26,934 nucleotides of DNA from CAYRGQ01 sp964444885 (GTDB taxonomy: Bacteria > Bacteroidota > Bacteroidia > Sphingobacteriales > Sphingobacteriaceae), in the NCBI GenBank assembly GCA_964444885.1, contig CAYUIZ010000031.1:1-26934 (forward strand). Direction: 5' to 3'. Position numbers and translations under genes: made by a program. Shown in pieces: positions 14,020-23,361 of this stretch (the first letter of the stretch is position 1; every line of letters begins with the position of its first letter). The notes below the pieces were generated by a model. That model had not been told where the DNA came from. It saw only the letters and a list, made by a program, of their open reading frames with translations, and made no database searches.

Positions 14020-17000
14020 TTAGTCCTCTTCTTTCGAAGCCATCAGCTGGTCGTATTCCTCTTGGGAACCGACGATGAGGCCCTCGTACTTGCGCAGGCC
14101 AGTACCTGACGGGATCAAGTGCCCGACGATAACGTTCTCCTTCAAGCCCAACAGGTCGTCGCGCTTACCGGCGATAGCAGCCTCGTTCAGCACTTTCGTG
14201 GTTTCCTGGAACGAAGCGGCCGAGATGAACGACTTGGTACCCAACGACGCGCGGGTAATCCCCTGCAAAATGGGGCTGGACGTAGCAGGAATCGCATCCC
14301 GAACCTCTACCAGTTTTTGGTCGCGACGCTTCAAGTTCGAGTTCTCATCACGCAGCTTGCGCAAGGTAACGATCTGCCCGGATTTGAGCTCGGTAGAATC
14401 TCCCGGATCCACCACGACCTTTTTGTCGTACATTTCGTCGTTTTCTTCCATGAAGTCCCACTTGTTGACAGCGTCCTTCTCCAAGAAACGGGTATCGCCC
14501 GGATCCTCGATCTGCACTTTTTGCATCATTTGATGCACGATTGTTTCGAAGTGCTTATCGTTGATTTTCACACCCTGCAAGCGGTACACCTCTTGGATAC
14601 CGTTGACAAGATACTCCTGCACTGCCGATGGGCCTTTGATAGACAAGATATCGGCTGGCGAGATCGATCCGTCAGACAGGGGCATGCCCGCCTTGACGAA
14701 GTCGTTGTCCTGTACCAGGATGTGCTTAGATAGTGGCACCAGGTATTTCTTGATCTGGCCGTCGCGCGACTCGATGGAAACCTCGCGGTTACCGCGCTTC
14801 ACGCCGCCCAGCGTCACTACGCCGTCGATTTCAGTAACGACTGCGGGGTTAGATGGGTTACGTGCTTCGAACAGTTCCGTTACCCGTGGCAAACCACCCG
14901 TAATATCTCGGGTCTTGCCCGTCGAACGTGGGATTTTTGCCAGGATTATGCCCTCTTTAACGGTAGCTTTGTCGCTGACCGAAACGTGGGCACCCACCGG
15001 AATGTTATAGGTACGGATGACCGCGCCTTTTTTGTCCAATACCTTAATGGCCGGGTTTTTCGTTTTATCGCGGGTATCGATAATCACTTTCTCGCGGTGA
15101 CCGGTTTGTTCATCCGACTCCTCGCGGTAGGTTACACCCTCGATAATTGCTTCAAACTCGATCTTACCGCCAAATTCGGAGATAATTACCGCGTTATAAG
15201 GATCCCATGAGCAGATACGCTGTCCACGAGTCACCTTGTCGCCTTGGTTGACATAGAGGAACGATCCGTAAGGGATGTTGTTGGTCATGACCACTTTCTT
15301 CGACTCGGGATCGATGATACGCACCTCGCCAGAGCGTCCGAGAACGACTTGGTCTGGTCCTTCTTCGCCCTCGTGGGCTACTGAACGGATGTTTTCCAAT
15401 TCGATGATACCATCAAACTTAGCCGTAATCTGCGATTCAGCGGCAATGTTGGATGCCGTACCACCCACGTGGAACGTACGGAGCGTCAGCTGCGTACCAG
15501 GCTCTCCGATGGACTGTGCGGCAATAACACCCACAGCCTCGCCGGCTTGAACCCGCTTGCCCGTGGCCAAGTTGCGTCCGTAGCACAGCCCGCAGACCCC
15601 GCGCTTGCTTTCACACGTCAGCACCGAACGGATGTCCAGACCTTCCACTGCCGAATCTTCGATCCGGCGGGCGATCTCCTCGTCAATATCCTGATTAGCC
15701 GCCACCAGCAACTCGTTCGTTACGGGATCATGCACATCGTGCAGGGATACCCGGCCCAATATACGGTCGTATAATGGCTCGATCACGTCTTCGTTGTCTT
15801 TCAATGCGGTGGTGAACACGCCACGCAAGCCGCCACAGTCCTCGTCGACGACGATCATGTCCTGGGCTACGTCGTGCAGACGACGCGTCAAATATCCCGC
15901 ATCAGCTGTCTTCAATGCCGTATCGGCCAAACCTTTACGTGCACCGTGCGTAGAAATAAAGTACTCAAGTACGGACAGGCCCTCTTTAAAGTTGGAGAGA
16001 ATCGGGTTTTCGATAATCTCGCCGCCCGATGTGCCCGACTTCTGCGGCTTGGCCATCAGACCCCGCATACCGCACAACTGCCGGATCTGCTCTTTCGAAC
16101 CCCGAGCGCCTGAATCCAGCATCATATACACGGAGTTAAACCCTTGGTTATCCGTCGAGAGGATCTCCATTACGTTGGCCGTCAAGCGGTTGTTGATACG
16201 AGTCCAGATGTCGATGATTTGGTTGTAGCGCTCGTTATTGGTGATAAAGCCCATGTTATAGTTGCCCATCACCTCTTCTACTTCCCGGGTAGCCTGATCA
16301 ATCAGATCGGCTTTCGCATCGGGAATATTCAAGTCCTGGAGGTTGAAGGAAAGCCCGCCGTTAAACGCGCTTTGGAAACCAAGGTCTTTGATATCGTCGA
16401 GGAATTGTGCCGCACGGGCCATACCCGTGTTCTTCACTACCTCGCCGATGATATCCCGCAACGACTTCTTGGTCAGCAGTTCATTGACAAAGCCAAGCTC
16501 CTGAGGCGCGACTTGGTTAAACAAGACCCGTCCTACCGTAGTTTCAATAATCCGCTCTTCAAACTCGCCACCTTTTGTACGTACACGCGTTTTGACTTTA
16601 ATGTACGCGTGCAAGTCGACCCGGCGCTCGTTGTATCCGATGATCACCTCTTCGGCCGAATAAAAGACCATGTCTTCGCCCTTCACCTTTCGCGTCGCGT
16701 CCGAACGGCGGCCTTTGGTCATGTAGTACAGTCCCAAAACCATGTCCTGCGAGGGAACGGTGATCGGCGTACCGTTGGCCGGGTTCAGAATGTTGTGCGA
16801 GGCCAGCATAAGGATCTGAGCCTCCAAAATGGCGGCGTTGCCCAGGGGCAAGTGCACGGCCATCTGGTCACCGTCAAAGTCGGCGTTGAATGCCGTACAC
16901 ACCAACGGGTGCAACTGGATCGCCTTGCCTTCTACCAGTGTAGGCTGGAACGCCTGGATACCCAAACGGTGCAGTGTTGGTGCGCGGTTAAGCAATACGG

Positions 17001-18300
17001 GGTGTCCTTTCAGTACGTTTTCCAGAATATCCCATACGACCGGATCTTTTCGGTCGACGATTTTCTTGGCCGACTTTACCGTTTTGACGATGCCCCGTTC
17101 GATCATCTTGCGGATGATAAACGGTTTGTAAAGCTCCGCTGCCATATCTTTTGGCAATCCGCACTCATGCAGTTTCAAGCCTGGGCCCACAACAATCACC
17201 GAACGTGCGGAGTAGTCAACCCGCTTACCCAAAAGGTTTTGGCGGAAACGGCCTTGCTTGCCTTTGAGAATATCCGATAGGGACTTGAGGGCGCGGTTGC
17301 CTTCTGTCTTAACGGCGTTTACTTTACGTGAGTTGTCAAACAGCGAGTCTACCGCTTCCTGCAGCATCCGCTTCTCATTGCGAAGGATAACCTCCGGCGC
17401 CTTGATTTCCATCAGCCGTTTCAACCGGTTGTTGCGGATAATCACGCGGCGGTATAAGTCGTTAAGGTCAGACGTCGCAAAACGTCCGCCTTCCAACGGA
17501 ACCAACGGGCGAAGCTCAGGCGGAATAATGGGAACAATCTTGACGATCATCCACTCCGGCCTGTTCTCGATACGATCGCGCGAGCCACGGAAGGCCTCGA
17601 CAACCTGAAGACGTTTCAAAGCCTCGTTTTTACGCTGCTGCGAGGTTTCGTTAGCTGCTTGGTGACGCAGGTTGTATGACAACTGGTCCAAATCCAAACG
17701 CTTCAACAATTCCTCCAACGCCTCGGCACCCATTTTCGCAATGAACTTCTGGGGGTCGTTGTCGTCCAGGAACTGGTTCTCCTTGGGAAGCGTGTCCAGA
17801 ATGTCCAAATACTCTTCCTCGGTGAGGAAATCCATATACTGTACGCCGTCCTCTTCCTTAACACCGGACTGAATGACTACGTAGCGTTCGTAGTAGATGA
17901 TCATGTCCAGCCGCTTGGTAGGCAGGCCGAGCAAGTATCCGATTTTGTTAGGCAGGGAGCGGAAGTACCAGATATGGGCTACCGGAACAACAAGGGCGAT
18001 GTGGCCCATGCGCTCGCGGCGTACTTTTTTCTCCGTTACTTCAACACCGCAACGGTCACAGACGATTCCTTTGTAGCGGATCCGCTTGTACTTACCGCAA
18101 TGGCACTCATAGTCCTTGACAGGGCCGAAGATGCGCTCGCAGAACAAGCCATCGCGCTCGGGCTTGTAAGTACGGTAGTTGATCGTTTCGGGCTTTACAA
18201 CCTCACCGCTAGAGCGCTCCAGGATCGTTTCGGGCGACGCCAAGCTGATGGTGATGGACGTAAAGTTACTTTTGATTTTGTTATCTCTTTTGTAAGACAT
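14020..18300 (-). CDS. rpoC: DNA-directed RNA polymerase subunit beta'
   Basis: 1426 residues, the usual length in Bacteroidota. The catalytic loop NADFDGDQMAVH spans 472-483, with the magnesium-binding aspartates D474, D476 and D478. The N-terminal zinc ribbon has C66, C68, C81 and C84 (CHCGKYKRIRYKGIVCDRCG). The second zinc site includes C896, C903 and C906 (CESKRGVCGLC), and the earlier DCGGLRG supplies the fourth cysteine. The bridge-helix/trigger-loop region LTLRTFHVGGTAS is intact. The acidic tail ends in ASKEED. It follows rpoB after 80 bases that contain a hairpin but no promoter box, and ends in a strong terminator, so it is co-transcribed with rpoB. No frameshift or missing part is visible. 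Confidence 0.99.
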   Translation of the reverse strand: MSYKRDNKIKSNFTSITISLASPETILERSSGEVVKPETINYRTYKPERDGLFCERIFGPVKDYECHCGKYKRIRYKGIVCDRCGVEVTEKKVRRERMGHIALVVPVAHIWYFRSLPNKIGYLLGLPTKRLDMIIYYERYVVIQSGVKEEDGVQYMDFLTEEEYLDILDTLPKENQFLDDNDPQKFIAKMGAEALEELLKRLDLDQLSYNLRHQAANETSQQRKNEALKRLQVVEAFRGSRDRIENRPEWMIVKIVPIIPPELRPLVPLEGGRFATSDLNDLYRRVIIRNNRLKRLMEIKAPEVILRNEKRMLQEAVDSLFDNSRKVNAVKTEGNRALKSLSDILKGKQGRFRQNLLGKRVDYSARSVIVVGPGLKLHECGLPKDMAAELYKPFIIRKMIERGIVKTVKSAKKIVDRKDPVVWDILENVLKGHPVLLNRAPTLHRLGIQAFQPTLVEGKAIQLHPLVCTAFNADFDGDQMAVHLPLGNAAILEAQILMLASHNILNPANGTPITVPSQDMVLGLYYMTKGRRSDATRKVKGEDMVFYSAEEVIIGYNERRVDLHAYIKVKTRVRTKGGEFEERIIETTVGRVLFNQVAPQELGFVNELLTKKSLRDIIGEVVKNTGMARAAQFLDDIKDLGFQSAFNGGLSFNLQDLNIPDAKADLIDQATREVEEVMGNYNMGFITNNERYNQIIDIWTRINNRLTANVMEILSTDNQGFNSVYMMLDSGARGSKEQIRQLCGMRGLMAKPQKSGTSGGEIIENPILSNFKEGLSVLEYFISTHGARKGLADTALKTADAGYLTRRLHDVAQDMIVVDEDCGGLRGVFTTALKDNEDVIEPLYDRILGRVSLHDVHDPVTNELLVAANQDIDEEIARRIEDSAVEGLDIRSVLTCESKRGVCGLCYGRNLATGKRVQAGEAVGVIAAQSIGEPGTQLTLRTFHVGGTASNIAAESQITAKFDGIIELENIRSVAHEGEEGPDQVVLGRSGEVRIIDPESKKVVMTNNIPYGSFLYVNQGDKVTRGQRICSWDPYNAVIISEFGGKIEFEAIIEGVTYREESDEQTGHREKVIIDTRDKTKNPAIKVLDKKGAVIRTYNIPVGAHVSVSDKATVKEGIILAKIPRSTGKTRDITGGLPRVTELFEARNPSNPAVVTEIDGVVTLGGVKRGNREVSIESRDGQIKKYLVPLSKHILVQDNDFVKAGMPLSDGSISPADILSIKGPSAVQEYLVNGIQEVYRLQGVKINDKHFETIVHQMMQKVQIEDPGDTRFLEKDAVNKWDFMEENDEMYDKKVVVDPGDSTELKSGQIVTLRKLRDENSNLKRRDQKLVEVRDAIPATSSPILQGITRASLGTKSFISAASFQETTKVLNEAAIAGKRDDLLGLKENVIVGHLIPSGTGLRKYEGLIVGSQEEYDQLMASKEED

Positions 18301-18333
18301 ACGTATTGCAAGTTAAAGCTTAGGGTCAAAGCT

Positions 18334-18366
18334 GGCGGGAGCGCAAAACGGATTCGCGCCCCTGCC
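18334..18366 (-). other. Hairpin in the rpoB-rpoC spacer
   Basis: 18334-18344 and 18356-18366 form an 11-position GC-rich stem with one mismatch and one G-T pair, closing an 11-base loop. No U-tract follows on the minus strand, so it is not a classical terminator. It may stabilise or be a processing site of the rpoBC message; this is inference. Confidence 0.45.
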
Positions 18367-18380
18367 ACCTTCGTGCTTAT

Positions 18381-21300
18381 TTAATCTAATGTGATATCTA
18401 ATCCTAGTCCGCGAAGCTCGTGCACAAGTACATTGAACGACTCGGGCACCGATGGCGTCGGCAGGTTGTTGCCTTTGACGATGGCTTCGTAGGTTTTCGC
18501 CCTACCTACCACGTCGTCGGACTTCACCGTCAGGATTTCCTGCAAGATATTGGACGCTCCGAACGCTTCAAGTGCCCAGACCTCCATTTCACCGAAACGC
18601 TGCCCACCAAACTGAGCTTTACCGCCCAATGGCTGTTGCGTAATCAGGGAGTACGGTCCGATGGAACGAGCGTGCATCTTGTCGTCAACCATGTGACCCA
18701 GCTTGAGCATGTAAATGACGCCCACGGTCGTACTCTGGTCAAAACGCTCGCCGGTGAGGCCATTGTACAGGTATGTACTGCCTGACTCCGGCAGTCCTGC
18801 CTTTTTCACCCATTCTTCTACCTGGTCGGTTTCTGCACCGTCAAAAATCGGTGTAGCGAACTTGACACCCAATTTTTGTCCGGCCCAGCCCAAGACAGTC
18901 TCGTAGATCTGCCCAAGGTTCATCCGTGAAGGTACACCCAGCGGGTTGAGAATGATATCAACAGGGGTACCGTCTTCCAGGAACGGCATGTCTTCGTCGC
19001 GCACGATACGCGCTACGATGCCTTTGTTTCCGTGGCGTCCGGCCATCTTATCCCCTACTTTCAGCTTCCGCTTCTTAGCCACATAGACTTTCGCCATCTG
19101 AACAATGCCCGATGGGAGTTCGTCACCGACGCTAATGGCAAATTTATCGCGCTTGTAAGCACCCAGCTCTTCGTTGAGCTTGATGTTATAGAAGTGCAAC
19201 GACTGCTTGATCAACTCGTTTTTCTCCTCGTCGGTCGTCCAGCCTGTCGGATTGATGTTGTTGTAATCCAATTCCAACAGGAGCTTTTGGGTAAACTTAG
19301 CACCTTTAGCGATCAGCAGTTCCTTGTACACGTTGTACACGCCCTGTGATGTCTTACCGTTGGTAATGGCAAACAGCTTCTCGACGAGTTGGTCTTTCAA
19401 CGTTTTCAATGCCGCACTATGGTGGGTATCGAGTTTTTCAAGCGCTGCTTTTTCTTCTTCCTTGCCCATTTTCTTGGCACGGGAGAACAACTGCTTATCG
19501 ATGACCACGCCATTGATAGACGGCGGGGTTTTCAGCGAAGCGTCCTTGACGTCACCCGCTTTGTCACCAAAGATGGCGCGAAGCAGTTTTTCTTCCGGCG
19601 AAGGATCCGATTCGCCTTTCGGCGTGATCTTTCCGATAAGGATATCCCCTTCGCGTACTTCAGCACCGATGCGGATGATACCATTCTCGTCGAGATCCTT
19701 GGTCGCTTCTTCTGACACGTTCGGGATATCGGCGGTCAATTCCTCCTCACCACGCTTCGTGTCGCGCACTTCCAATTCAAACTCTTCAATGTGCAAGGAC
19801 GTAAAGATATCCTGGCTGACGACACGCTCGGAGATGACAATCGCATCCTCGAAGTTATATCCTTGCCAAGGCATGAACGCTACTTTCAGGTTGCGGCCTA
19901 GGGCCAGCTCACCATTCTGGGTGGCGTATCCTTCGCAAAGCACCTGGCCTTTTTCCACCTTTTGGCCTTTCTTAACGATCGGCTTCAGGTTAATACAGGT
20001 ACTTTGGTTCGTTTTCTTGAATTTCGTCAATCGATAGGTACGTACATCGCCGTCAAAAGAAACCAAACGCTGGTTTTCGTTACGGTCGTAACGTATCTTA
20101 ATTTCCTCAGCATCGACATATTCGACTACGCCCGTGCCTTCGGCATTGATAAGCGTACGCGAATCGCGCGCTACGCGGCCTTCCAGCCCCGTACCCACGA
20201 TTGGTGCCTCAGGGCGCAACAATGGAACCGCCTGGCGCTGCATGTTTGATCCCATCAGGGCCCGGTTGGCGTCATCGTGTTCCAAGAATGGAATCAATGA
20301 AGCCGCGATAGACGTGATCTGGTTCGGAGCAATATCCATCAAGTCAAGGAGCTCAGGCTCGATGACCGGGAAGTCGCCTTCGTAGCGTGCTTTTACTTTC
20401 GGGGTGATGAAATTTCCCTTATCGTCGTACTCCGCGTTTGCCTGTGCGATGGTTTTGCCATCTTCGTCTTCAGCAGAGAGGTAAATAACAGGCTCTTCGA
20501 CAACCACGCGGCCTTCATGCACCTTGCGGTAAGGGGTCTCGATAAAGCCAAGGTTATTAATCTTAGCGTGCACGCAAAGGGACGAAATCAAACCGATGTT
20601 CGGGCCTTCCGGTGTTTCGATTGTACAAAGACGGCCGTAGTGTGTATAGTGAACGTCCCGTACCTCAAACCCGGCACGCTCGCGCGACAGACCGCCTGGC
20701 CCGAGCGCAGAAAGCCTACGCTTGTGCGTAATTTCGGCCAAGGGGTTGATCTGGTCCATAAACTGCGACAGCTGGTTGGTACCGAAGAACGAATTAATCA
20801 CCGAAGACAGGGTCCTCGCGTTGATCAAATCCGTCGGCGTAAACACCTCGTTGTCGCGAATGTTCATCCGCTCGCGGATGGTACGCGCCATACGCGACAA
20901 GCCAACGCCAAACTGGGCGTACAGTTGCTCGCCCACGGTACGTACTCGACGGTTTGACAAGTGGTCGATATCATCTACCTCTTCCTTGGAGTTAATCAGG
21001 TTGATGAGGTATTTGACGATAGCGATGATGTCCTCGCGCGTCAGTACTTTCGTTTCCTCTGGCGTGTCAAGTTGCAATTTGCGGTTGATGCGATAGCGCC
21101 CCACATCACCCAAGTCATAACGCTTGTCGGAGAAGAACAGGCGGTCGATAATGCCCCGCGCAGTTTCTTCGTCTGGTGGTTCGGCGTTACGCAGTTGCCG
21201 GTAGATATGCTCCACAGCCTCCTTCTCGGAGTTGGACGTATCCTTCTGCAACGTGTTATATATAATGGAGTAGTCGGCGTTGTTGGCACCGTCTTCCTTG

Positions 21301-22190
21301 GTTAGGATGATGGTTTTGACGCCCGCCTCGATGATGACCTCGATGTGGTCCTCTTCGAGCACCGTTTCGCGCTCCAGGATGATTTCGTTACGGTCGATGG
21401 ATACGACTTCGCCGGTATCCTCGTCTACGAAGTCTTCGATCCATTTTTTCAATACCCGAGCGGCCAGCCGGCGCCCGACGTACTTCTTGAGTCCGGATTT
21501 ACTTACTTTCACCTCGTCGGCCAGCTCAAACAGCTCCAAGATATCCTTGTCGGAGTCGTAGCCGATAGCCCGCAAGAGGGTAGTAACCGGAAATTTCTTC
21601 TTCCTGTCAATATACGCGTACATGACGTTGTTAACGTCTGTCGCAAATTCTATCCAAGAGCCCTTGAACGGAATAACACGAGCCGAATACAGTTTGGTAC
21701 CATTGGTATGACGGCTTTGGCCGAAAAACACACCCGGCGAGCGATGCAGCTGGGATACGATGACCCGCTCTGCGCCGTTGATCACGAAGGTGCCTTTTGG
21801 CGTCATGTACGGAATGGTGCCCAAATACACGTCCTGGACAATCGTCTCGAAATCTTCATGTTCCTCGTCGTTGCAGGACAGGCGCAACTTCGCTTTAAGT
21901 GGCACGCTGTACGTCAACCCCCTGGAGATACATTCCTGTATGTCATATCGGGGCGGATCAATGAAATAGTCCAGAAACTCGAGAACGAAGATGTTCCTGG
22001 AGTCAGAAATCGGGAAGTTTTCCGAAAATACCTTAAACAGCCCTTCCTGGTGGCGATTGTCAGAAGTCGTTTCCAGTTGAAAAAACTCCTTGAAAGATTG
22101 CAATTGTACATCCAGGAAATCAGGATAGTCGATGACTTTTCTGCTGGTTGCAAAATTTACTCTTTCGTTTTGTTGAATGCTATTTGCCAA
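18381..22190 (-). CDS. rpoB: DNA-directed RNA polymerase subunit beta
   Basis: 1269 residues, forming the catalytic core with RpoC. The N-terminus (RVNFATSRKVIDYPDFLDVQ) and the region GPGGLSRERAGFEVRDVHYT are as expected for Bacteroidota. The rifampicin-binding cluster is at about 473-496 (QLSQFMDQ... HKRRLSAL), with D479, H489 and S494 in the places of E. coli D516, H526 and S531, so the usual resistance changes are absent. The C-terminus includes KMAGRHGNKGIV and GGKAQFGGQRFGEMEVWALE. The start codon appears to be TTG at 22190-22188: no ATG lies between the upstream in-frame stop and the conserved region, and TTG yields MANSIQQNERVNFATS. The gene is preceded by a 189-base structured spacer after rplL and followed by rpoC. 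Confidence 0.98.
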   Translation of the reverse strand: MANSIQQNERVNFATSRKVIDYPDFLDVQLQSFKEFFQLETTSDNRHQEGLFKVFSENFPISDSRNIFVLEFLDYFIDPPRYDIQECISRGLTYSVPLKAKLRLSCNDEEHEDFETIVQDVYLGTIPYMTPKGTFVINGAERVIVSQLHRSPGVFFGQSRHTNGTKLYSARVIPFKGSWIEFATDVNNVMYAYIDRKKKFPVTTLLRAIGYDSDKDILELFELADEVKVSKSGLKKYVGRRLAARVLKKWIEDFVDEDTGEVVSIDRNEIILERETVLEEDHIEVIIEAGVKTIILTKEDGANNADYSIIYNTLQKDTSNSEKEAVEHIYRQLRNAEPPDEETARGIIDRLFFSDKRYDLGDVGRYRINRKLQLDTPEETKVLTREDIIAIVKYLINLINSKEEVDDIDHLSNRRVRTVGEQLYAQFGVGLSRMARTIRERMNIRDNEVFTPTDLINARTLSSVINSFFGTNQLSQFMDQINPLAEITHKRRLSALGPGGLSRERAGFEVRDVHYTHYGRLCTIETPEGPNIGLISSLCVHAKINNLGFIETPYRKVHEGRVVVEEPVIYLSAEDEDGKTIAQANAEYDDKGNFITPKVKARYEGDFPVIEPELLDLMDIAPNQITSIAASLIPFLEHDDANRALMGSNMQRQAVPLLRPEAPIVGTGLEGRVARDSRTLINAEGTGVVEYVDAEEIKIRYDRNENQRLVSFDGDVRTYRLTKFKKTNQSTCINLKPIVKKGQKVEKGQVLCEGYATQNGELALGRNLKVAFMPWQGYNFEDAIVISERVVSQDIFTSLHIEEFELEVRDTKRGEEELTADIPNVSEEATKDLDENGIIRIGAEVREGDILIGKITPKGESDPSPEEKLLRAIFGDKAGDVKDASLKTPPSINGVVIDKQLFSRAKKMGKEEEKAALEKLDTHHSAALKTLKDQLVEKLFAITNGKTSQGVYNVYKELLIAKGAKFTQKLLLELDYNNINPTGWTTDEEKNELIKQSLHFYNIKLNEELGAYKRDKFAISVGDELPSGIVQMAKVYVAKKRKLKVGDKMAGRHGNKGIVARIVRDEDMPFLEDGTPVDIILNPLGVPSRMNLGQIYETVLGWAGQKLGVKFATPIFDGAETDQVEEWVKKAGLPESGSTYLYNGLTGERFDQSTTVGVIYMLKLGHMVDDKMHARSIGPYSLITQQPLGGKAQFGGQRFGEMEVWALEAFGASNILQEILTVKSDDVVGRAKTYEAIVKGNNLPTPSVPESFNVLVHELRGLGLDITLD

Positions 22191-22379
22191 TGGAATAAGA
22201 ATTTAGTTTAATCATTAAACTGAGCTCGTGCCGCAGATTATACTGCCCGCAGTGGGTAGCGGGCGACCGCGTACGACACCACGCGATCCTGGGGGAAAAT
22301 GTCTTTAAACAGGAATAGACTCTGACGAATATTCGTCAGAGTCTAAACCATTTAGAGGCTTTTTGACGATATGTTGGGA
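22191..22379 (-). promoter_or_regulatory. Structured rplL-rpoB intergenic leader
   Basis: Read on the minus strand, the spacer holds in order a perfect 30-base palindrome (22345-22316), a 5-base-pair stem (22285-22281 with 22272-22268), a 6-base-pair GC stem (22264-22259 with 22250-22245) and an 8-base-pair AT-rich stem with a one-base centre (22221-22205) that ends 14 bases before the rpoB TTG. No TAnnTTTG promoter box is visible. In E. coli the same junction has a partial terminator and an RNase III site that lower rpoBC expression relative to the ribosomal proteins; an equivalent role here is inference. Confidence 0.55.
22316..22345. repeat. Perfect 30-base palindrome between rplL and rpoB
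   Basis: The arm TAGACTCTGACGAAT (22316-22330) is followed directly by its exact reverse complement (22331-22345). In RNA it would fold into a 13-base-pair stem with a minimal loop. On the minus strand the downstream sequence is only loosely U-rich (ATTCCTGTTT), so it is at most a leaky terminator. Confidence 0.9.
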
Positions 22380-22760
22380 CTAGTTAATCTCAACAACGGC
22401 TCCAGCTTCTTCGAGTTGCTTTTTCAAAGCTTCAGCTTCGTCTTTCGAAACACCTGATTTCAATTCTTTAGGTGCGCCGTCAACCAATTCTTTGGCTTCT
22501 TTCAGGCCAAGTCCGGTCAAGTCCTTAACCAACTTAACCACAGCCAGTTTCTGGCCACCAGCTTCTTTCAAGATCACGTCGAATGCCGTTTTCTCTTCTG
22601 CAGCAGCTGGAGCATCGCCACCAGCAGCTGGGCCAGCAACTGCAACTGCAGCAGCGGCAGGCTCAATGCCGTACTCGTCTTTTAGGATTTGAGCTAACTC
22701 GTTAACTTCTTTTACTGTCAAGTTTACCAACTGCTCAGCAAACGCTTTTAAATCTGCCAT
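22380..22760 (-). CDS. rplL: 50S ribosomal protein L7/L12
   Basis: 126 residues. The stalk protein binds L10 as dimers and recruits EF-Tu, EF-G and IF2 to the ribosome. The N-terminal dimerisation part (residues 1-35) is followed by an alanine/glycine-rich hinge at about 36-54 (AAAAVAVAGPAAGGDAPAAAEE). The C-terminal globular domain then contains KLAVVKLVKDLTGLGLKEAK and ends in AGAVVEIN. All parts are of normal length. It follows rplJ by 80 bases and precedes the structured rpoB leader. Confidence 0.98.
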   Translation of the reverse strand: MADLKAFAEQLVNLTVKEVNELAQILKDEYGIEPAAAAVAVAGPAAGGDAPAAAEEKTAFDVILKEAGGQKLAVVKLVKDLTGLGLKEAKELVDGAPKELKSGVSKDEAEALKKQLEEAGAVVEIN

Positions 22761-22840
22761 TTTATTCTATTTTTTTGAATGTGCTTTTTTGAAATTTGTT
22801 AATTTACCGTGCCGGATTTTTGCTTGCGCGGGATATCCGA

Positions 22841-23359
22841 CTATCCTCTTTCCTGTAAAGTTTTAACCAAACCTGCAATCGTGCCGCCTCCGGATTTCAA
22901 TCCGGAAATAACATTCTTAGCAGGAGACTGCAGCAATCCGATGATTTCGCCGATGAGCTCTTCTTTCGATTTGAGCTTGCTCAACGCATCGATCTGGTTG
23001 TCGCCGATAAACACGGCAGAGTCGATATACGCGCCCTTCAATATGGGCTTGTTGCCTTCTCTGCGAAGTTCTTTGATCAACTTGGCGGGTGCATTTCCGA
23101 TCTCGGCAAACAAGAGCGTAGAAGCTCCTTTCAACGTGCCGAAAATTTCTTCCGAATCAACACCTACCTCGATCAACGCTTTCTTGATCAACGTGTTTTT
23201 CACTACTTGGATGGCTATGCCTTTGTCGTAGCACTTGCGCCGGATCCCATTGATCTTGGCTACAGTCAAATCAGCAGTGTCAGTAACGTAAAAATTACCG
23301 TACGATTTAATCTGCTCAGCTAAAGCTTTAACAATTTCTTGTTTTTCTTCTCTTTTCAT
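22841..23359 (-). CDS. rplJ: 50S ribosomal protein L10
   Basis: 172 residues. L10 forms the base of the stalk, binding 23S rRNA with its N-terminal domain and the L7/L12 dimers with its C-terminal helix (about 140-172). The opening MKREEKQEIVKALAEQIKSY and the central IRRKCYDKGIAIQVVKNTLIKKA are typical. It begins two bases after the rplA stop codon, so translation is probably coupled. In many bacteria the L10-L7/L12 complex represses its own message; I see no clear leader for that here because the gap to rplA is so small. Confidence 0.97.
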   Translation of the reverse strand: MKREEKQEIVKALAEQIKSYGNFYVTDTADLTVAKINGIRRKCYDKGIAIQVVKNTLIKKALIEVGVDSEEIFGTLKGASTLLFAEIGNAPAKLIKELRREGNKPILKGAYIDSAVFIGDNQIDALSKLKSKEELIGEIIGLLQSPAKNVISGLKSGGGTIAGLVKTLQERG

Positions 23360-23361
23360 GA

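Noticed and set aside
16144..17280. 378-codon open frame on the plus strand, antisense to rpoC
   Set aside because: It lies wholly inside rpoC, has no recognisable domain, and such long antisense frames are expected opposite a GC-moderate, codon-biased gene.
20693..20774. Rifampicin resistance changes in RpoB
   Set aside because: The residues equivalent to E. coli D516, H526 and S531 are the sensitive-type D, H and S.
21345..22211. 288-codon open frame antisense to the front of rpoB
   Set aside because: Fully overlaps the conserved rpoB coding region and shows no protein-family features; an artefact of codon bias.
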